Shown here piece by piece: positions 50,506-64,000 of a DNA stretch of 64,000 nt. The stretch is taken from positions 13,441,410 through 13,505,409 of the forward strand of contig NC_135212.1 of the NCBI RefSeq assembly GCF_052324685.1, written 5' to 3'. The stretch is from Brachyhypopomus gauderio (taxonomy: Eukaryota; Chordata; Actinopteri; Gymnotiformes; Hypopomidae). Both the position numbers and the translations under genes were made by a program. Positions within the stretch are counted from its first letter, which is position 1. Each line of letters opens with the position of its first letter. Under the pieces are notes generated by a model. That model made no database searches, had not been told where the DNA came from, and was given only the letters and a program-made list of their open reading frames with translations.

Positions 50506-53391
50506 ATGGCTGAGCACGAGCCCACTCCAGAGCAGCTGGCAGCCATCGCTGCGGAGAATGAGGAGGGCGAGAACGTGAACTACAAGCCCCCAGCGCAGAA
50601 GACCCTGCAGGAGATCCAGGAGCTCGACAAGGACGATGAGAGTCTGCGCAAGTACAAAGAGGCGTTACTGGGCTCCACTGAGGTGGCTGCAGGTGTGAGG
50701 CGCTCGCACACACGCGTGTGGGGCTGCACGCTCTACACCACCAGATTAGCTGTTGTGTTAGAGGGGCAGCAGCCTGTCTGGCTACCACAGGTCATCAAAT
50801 GACCCCTGAGATACAAGCAGGACACACACAACTGTAGTTATGAACACTTCAGATGCCAGTAACTAGTTATGGACACACCTGGTCTCAACTGTAACTTCAC
50901 ACTGAGACTCATCTGCAGCACGTCTCAGGACTAAGTTCAGGTGTTTTCCTCCGCAGATCCCAGTATCCCCAACGTCCAGGTGACCAGGTTAACTTTGATG
51001 TGTGAGGCGGCGCCTGCTCCCCTGACCCTTGACCTACAAGGTGAGTTGGGGCATCTGAACGGAGGACGTGGACTGGTGGAAACATCGAGTGGGTTTCAGA
51101 GTTTCCATTTATACTCCACGTGCAGGCCGCCTCCCTGCAATATTCCATTAACCTGCATCATTACTTTCACTTTAATTAGTGCAGACCTTCTTCCACATGT
51201 AATGTCTTTTACATTATACTACATTTACCCAGCATGCTCTTTGTTGTGGTGCTCTAAACCCATTATGTTGAGTAATGGTTGTAGCTTTGTGGAATGACCT
51301 GAGTTCACATAAAGTGAAAACAGAATTGGGTGTTGGGTAAAGTTAATGAGCCTCACTCTGTCCACTGGTAATGAACCATGTTAACCCCACTGTAGGGCAA
51401 CACTGCACCTCCCCCCGTGTCTGAGGGAGCAGCCCCACCTCCATTTGGATTTGTCCTGGGGGGAGGGAGGGGTGGTCTGCAGTCCAGTGCTTTTAGAGTA
51501 TCTGTAGTGAACTGCTGTGCTGTTCTATGCGGTTCTCCAAAGGTACAGCGTAGATTCCCAGTTGGAAGCAGCGAACCTGCCAGGCGGTGGTGTTCAGTGA
51601 GGGTTAGAGACTGAGGAGGAGGAGGGGAGTGGAGCCATCTGTGGGACAGATGCCTGAACTGCACCCTGGCCTCCTGCCTTCTTTGGAGAGAAAGAATTTT
51701 TTAAAGCACTCATTTAAAATCAACCTTTTCCAAGTTTTTTAAAGTGATTTTTTTTTCTTCTTTTTGTGTTTACCCTGTGATGCCTCTCACCTGTACAACT
51801 GTAAAGGCCAGGAATCATTTTCTTTTATTCTAGTGCTGACTGTTTGTTTTTCGTTGTTGTTTTCCCCCCATTTCTAAGCTCTTACGGATGTAATTGGGAA
51901 TACTGTGGCCGTGTGCCAATCCCAGAGGAAGGCAGCTGTAGTTTGGCTCAGAGAAGTCAATGAGAGAGGTGCCTCTGGAATGTGTACCAACCACGTTATG
52001 TCTGGGCTTGTATTCCCTCAGGTGACCTGGAGAGCTTCAAGAAGCAGTCCTTCATACTGAAGGAGGGCGTTGAGTACAGGATAAAGATCAATTTCAAGGT
52101 GAGCTGTCCGTTGGATTCACCTGGGTGCACCACCTTCCTGGAGGTTTCGAGTTCCTCCATGGAGTTGCATCTGTACCCAGTCCGCCTCTCTCTACTCAGC
52201 CAGTTTGGGCTGCTACACATCTCCGAAGAAGTAATGCGTGAATTTCCCCAGAGGAATCGAAAGAATGTCACTTTACTTAATACCAAACATTCTTGGAACA
52301 TCTAGAACATCTCAAACTAGCAGATGACAATCGTGACCGTTGTTGTGACGGTTGATAGCCTTCTCTCTCTGACAGAGCTACATTGCATTGCCTGTGTTGA
52401 TCTACATTATGTAGTCCACTCCTGATGCTTGTCTATGCCTGCTAGGTGCTGACAAACCGTACATTCCTATATTGCTGAAAGTGTCATAACAAACTGAGTT
52501 AGTGGCCGTAATAAACTAGTGGTCTTTAACCTGGACCGTCATGTGACAGCCCAGTTTTAGGTATCTACTAGTCATACATAAGAAGCTGCCCCTTTAAACC
52601 AGTGGTTCAGTCTCTTGAATGCTTATGGTGGTTTTTGTTGCAATTGTAATAATTTTACAACTAAGGGATGTTGCAACATAAACAGTTATGTAAATGTACT
52701 TGTGTAACAGACTCCCATGCAGGGTGATGAGTGTGTAATTCTACTATCGAGCCACTAGGGGCAGTGTGGGTAAAGCATGGCCCAGATGCTGCTGGTTGGG
52801 TACATCTGTCCCACTTAGTGTATTGTGTATGTTGAAAATGTATTTTGAGGGCCACTGTTAAGAGTGCTGGAGTCTGAATGTAGTCTCTTAAGTGGATACA
52901 GCTTAGTTAACGTGTTTGTATTGGGTGTTTGTGCTGGTGATGTTTAAAACCCACCGTAACCCTGTCCAGGTGAACAAGGAGATCGTCTCAGGACTGAAGT
53001 ACGTACAACAGACCTTCAGGAAAGGGGTGAAGTGTAAGTTTGCCCCCCCCCCCCCCCCCCCCCCCCATGTTTTAAACAAGTTCAGTTCATATACACGTTC
53101 CTCTCGTATTAAATGAAGAGCCCAGCCGTACGCCTGTGTGCAGTGTGCACTCGTGTTTAGGAGGCAACTGATTCCTCTCTCCTGTGTGTAGTGGACAAGT
53201 CTGACTACATGGTGGGCAGCTACGGGCCTCGGCCGAACGAGTACGAGTTCCTCACCCCTCTGGAGGAAGCCCCCAAAGGGATGCTGGCACGCGGCACCTA
53301 CAACATCAAGTCCAAGTTCACCGACGACGACAAGCACGACCACCTGTCCTGGGAGTGGAACCTCAACATCAAGAAGGAGTGGAAGGACTAA
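50506..53391 (+). CDS. arhgdia: Rho GDP-dissociation inhibitor alpha
   Basis: The coding exons are 50506-50692, 50957-51040, 52022-52098, 52970-53033 and 53192-53391. All junctions keep phase, giving 203 residues against 204 in human. RhoGDI-alpha is cytosolic. It extracts prenylated Rho, Rac and Cdc42 from membranes and blocks GDP release. The flexible N-terminal arm is conserved ([48 protein letters not shown]). The immunoglobulin-like C-terminal domain that holds the isoprenyl group follows ([69 protein letters not shown]). It ends EWKD, close to human DWKD. The ATG is three bases into its exon. Identity is certain. Confidence 0.98.
53043..53066 (+). repeat. arhgdia: Run of 24 C, nine bases past a splice donor
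   Basis: The homopolymer lies in arhgdia intron 4 of the coding set (53034-53191, 158 bp), immediately after the donor T/GTAAGTTTG. Its length may be unstable or misassembled. Confidence 0.9.
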
Positions 53392-55195
53392 AGGCTTCCT
53401 CCTCCACCCAGACGCAAGTCATGCTTCCTCTCCACACTCCTCCACCCTCCCCCCTTCCCTGTTTCCATACCCATCATCATCATCCTCATCCTCATGGATT
53501 AACTGGTTAAATCACAGGAAACAACATGCTCTCCCACTCCGTCCAGCACCTCCTGCCCCACACACCCCCTCACACCCCCCCAGCCCCACTTCCTCCGAGT
53601 ATAGAAGCTTTTCTTGAAAACATATATGTGACAAAACAAACAGAAACGTGCTCCATCCTAATCTTGTTTTTGTTTTGTTTGTATATAAAAGTTTTTAAAA
53701 ATGAGAGGAAAAAAAAATTTCAAAAAGGTGACCCATGGATGCTTTTGACTTGGCTGTTAAGAGTAATCTTCATGCCCCTCCCCTCAAGTCTTTGCCCCAT
53801 ATGTTTCCCCTGGTGGTGATTTGCCCCATAGTTTGCCCCACACTCGTCTGTCCTGTTTGCTCTTTTTCACATTCCATTTCTGCCTTTTTTTTGTTCTTTT
53901 TAAACTTTTTAAAGACCACAATCTGCCTTGATAGTAACGGGAGATGGCACAGCGTGCTAGCGCGTTGCCACTGGCCTTCCTGCTCCGGGGCCCTGACGGT
54001 AAACATCTGGTGATGCGTCTGAGAGAGCGCGTGTACATCACTGGTGTCTGTAGAGCTGACACTGGAGCACATGTACACATGTCTGCTCATTTGTAAAGGT
54101 GTGTGTGTGTGTGTGTACGCACATGAAGTTTGTTTGAGGTGTTAGACGCAACTTCACATCCTGCCCACTAGAGGAGCTCTGCAGACCAGGCTGCCTGTTT
54201 GTGTGTGCTCTCACTCCTGTGTGCTCACTCTCTTCACCATTCATTTCGTATTGTGGCCTTAAATAATTCATTCCTGTAGCAAGAGGTTGAGGAGCCATTT
54301 GCCTTTTGAAGTGTAAAACTTTCAAATCTGATCAGATTGCTTAGTTCAGTTCTCCCCTCCTGGAGTGTAAGCTCTGCACATTACCCCCCTACTTATCTAC
54401 TGCACACGAGCAGTATCTGGTATTACACCCACTTGACTGGGTTCAGGATGGACCAAACACAGAGACCAGTACATCATTAGCTGGACCATGATTCCGAAAG
54501 TACGTTTCTGGTGGTTGTGGACCCTTTCTGTGTGTGTTTAGTTTGTGTCCATCGAAATGTTTCCAAAGCAGGCAGATGATTATTGTGGGACGTGTCCGTT
54601 GCCTTGTGCTGAGATTTATCAACGTGGAAAGGGCTGTTTTTACTTGCAGACCTCATGTACTAAAATACTCAACTGAAGAATTACAAACATCACTGACTGT
54701 GCCTCCAACAATCATTATCATGAGCTGCTCTACCAAGATGTGACCCCCCCACAGAGGTGTCGTACACAAAGTGGAAACTCTAAGTGAGGTGTGTGCGTGG
54801 GTGAGATGGCGTCAGAGCTCCACTGGTCCTCTGAAGCGTCGCAGTCACGTTCCCCTAAAGGTTTACATGCAGACAGGAGACGTCACACCCAGAACATCAC
54901 TCTGCTCTGTTCACTCCGGTCTCTGTTTCTCCCCCGTTCACAGCGTTGCCTCCAATGTCGGATGGGGTTTTATTTTTTTGCTTCATTTGATTTGGGCCTC
55001 TCTGTGAAGAATCACTGTGGAAGTTGGAGATTACTGTTCATCTGTGTCAACATTAAAAGTGTTCAGAATGGAATTTGTTTCTTTGCAGTTTTTCTTAAAT
55101 TCATTAAATTTTTATTGTGTTTGTCAGACAAGACCATGGTGGTATCTGTTCATTCATACGTACATCCATTCGCAGTAATAAATGTATAAAATCTC
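53392..55195 (+). other. arhgdia: arhgdia 3' UTR (probable)
   Basis: No gene is supported in this stretch, and the length agrees with a long RhoGDI-alpha 3' UTR. It begins with C-rich sequence, has a (GT)n tract near 54.10 kb, and ends at a canonical signal, AATAAA at 55177-55182. Open frames here have no domains. Confidence 0.65.
55177..55182 (+). terminator. arhgdia: arhgdia polyadenylation signal
   Basis: AATAAA in AGTAATAAATG lies about 1.79 kb past the arhgdia stop and about 280 bp before the opposing cdr2l signal. It is the last plausible plus-strand signal before the convergent gene. Confidence 0.6.
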
Positions 55196-55457
55196 CCTTC
55201 ATAAGCAAAGCATTTTTTAATATTGGAAAGAAATGATTACAGAACGGAGGTTGTGGTTATACACCGTGATGCTTCTGCGTGAATTAGAGGGAAGTGTCCA
55301 ACACTTTAGTGGAGTATTACGCCCCTACCAGTCAGTTACATTCCAAGAAAACAAATGGTGAATATTAGTGACCCTAAACTCCGCTAAACTTGATCTAAAA
55401 CCTCGTCCGTGCTCTTGAGGTTTAGCTCGTCAGGCTGGAACCCCTAACGTTCTGCCT

Positions 55458-55463
55458 TTTATT
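55458..55463 (-). terminator. cdr2l: cdr2l polyadenylation signal
   Basis: The minus strand reads CTTAATAAAAGG about 100 bp past the cdr2l stop. A second AATAAA overlaps the stop codon itself (minus strand 55567-55562, AAATAAAG). Confidence 0.6.
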
Positions 55464-55563
55464 AAGCTATGCACTAGTGTAAAGCAATCCTCTCACACCC
55501 ATCTTTCTGCGTTTTTAATTAACGAGACTATATCGGGTAGATGGAGAGAGCAGTCTAGGAACT

Positions 55564-63250
<7,687 letters not shown>

Positions 63251-63319
63251 CCTGCGAGCGCGGAGCATCGGTCACTTCACGGAGGAGCAGCTCGCAGGCG
63301 CAGTGAGTGTGTGGCGCCC

Positions 63320-63440
63320 GGAAGAGGAGACGTGTCCGTCCTCCTGAACTCAGATCTGGAGACGAGTCCGTCCTCCTGAACTCAACCCTTTCCTCAGATC
63401 TGGAGACGTATCAGTCCTCCTAAATTCAAACCTTTACTCA
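63320..63440. repeat. cdr2l: Triplicated 40-60-bp motif in cdr2l 5' region
   Basis: GGAGACG(T/A)GTCCGTCCTCCTGAACTCA occurs at about 63327 and 63358, and a diverged copy (GGAGACGTATCAGTCCTCC) at about 63402. CTCAGATCTG links the copies. The array lies about 80-190 bp upstream of the cdr2l ATG, in its 5' UTR or proximal promoter. Confidence 0.75.
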
Positions 63441-64000
63441 GATCTGTTTTCGGCTTTTTAAAGGGCGCTCAAATCTTCAGACATCCTGCAGAGCTTCGAT
63501 AAGTAGAAGCGATGGCACAACAACACACGAGGCTCCGAGCTGCTCTTAGGATGCGGGGTGATGTACACCAAACGTTCCCACTACAGTTCCACATAAATGT
63601 CCTACAAGCTCCAGACTGGCTTCACTATTCCCGACGTGTTTACAGGGGAAAGCTACAACGAGCTAGAGCTTCTCCGGCGTTCACTAAACTGGTTCAGTTA
63701 AACGCATGTAGCCCTGCAAAAAACCCAAATTATGCAGCTAAATATTTTTTGACATAGTTGGCATCTAGTTTTGTTGTAAATTCACCCCCCACTCCCACTC
63801 CTGTGCTCAGCGCCGATATCTCCTCATCCGTTCTGCTGAGTTCCTCTGATTCTCACACTGGGCAGACCGGCTGCTTCAGCTCCACCTCCACCCACAGCAG
63901 TGAGCACCCAACACAATGAGCTCGTTGAAGGCGCAGATATACCAGTGGGCTTGAGAAGGACCAGCAATCAGGATCTTCTTTGTGGAATGATCGTGGGTTC
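63441..64000. other. Upstream of cdr2l; no gene seen
   Basis: The minus strand shows CCCTTTAAAAAGCCG near 63.46 kb, a weak TATA-like site for cdr2l. The remainder contains no supported feature. Confidence 0.4.

Overview
This window looks like nuclear DNA from a ray-finned fish, probably a teleost. It carries small spliced vertebrate genes with GT-AG introns, CpG-rich promoters, many (CA)n tracts, and a typical fish set of transposons: Tc1, hAT, Harbinger-like and P-like DNA elements, L2-like LINEs, a Penelope-like element, Ty3/gypsy fossils and SINE-type repeats. The species cannot be fixed from the sequence alone.

Five host genes are supported, all in the right 60% of the window. On the + strand they are ppp1r27 (3 coding exons, about 25.5-26.8 kb), mcrip1 (4 coding exons, about 31.8-33.1 kb), alyref (6 coding exons, about 37.7-40.2 kb) and arhgdia (probable non-coding first exon near 41.8 kb, 5 coding exons at 50.5-53.4 kb). 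On the - strand is cdr2l (5 coding exons, about 63.2 down to 55.6 kb), tail-to-tail with arhgdia. MCRIP1, PPP1R27, ARHGDIA and ALYREF are also neighbours on human 17q25, so the block is conserved synteny. P4HB, which lies among them in human, is not seen here. Exon limits were worked out by hand from splice signals and reading phase. All five coding sequences close in frame, at 236, 94, 275, 203 and 452 residues.

The left 25 kb has no host gene that I can support. It holds an AGTC-rich repeat at the left edge, an 8-bp-TSD hAT element with a BED-finger remnant, a truncated Tc1-type end, a broken Ty3/gypsy fossil, a 175-bp hAT MITE, LTR-like fossils, C-rich low-complexity DNA, a 724-bp Harbinger-like MITE, a Penelope-like retroelement with an SGNH-esterase-like module upstream of its reverse transcriptase, a tRNA-derived SINE, and a complete-looking Tc1 element with an open 340-residue transposase. 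An L2-like LINE fragment and a perfect 68-bp hairpin follow.

Mobile and repetitive DNA is also interleaved with the genes. A 2.07-kb P-like element with a two-exon THAP domain, long terminal inverted repeats and a perfect 8-bp target duplication lies between ppp1r27 and mcrip1. A hAT remnant sits in arhgdia intron 1. Minisatellites lie in the mcrip1 5' region, in arhgdia intron 1 and against a splice acceptor in cdr2l. The strongest candidates for a second look are the P-like THAP element, the intact Tc1 copy, the SGNH/Penelope combination, the 68-bp hairpin, and the repeat tracts placed directly at splice sites.
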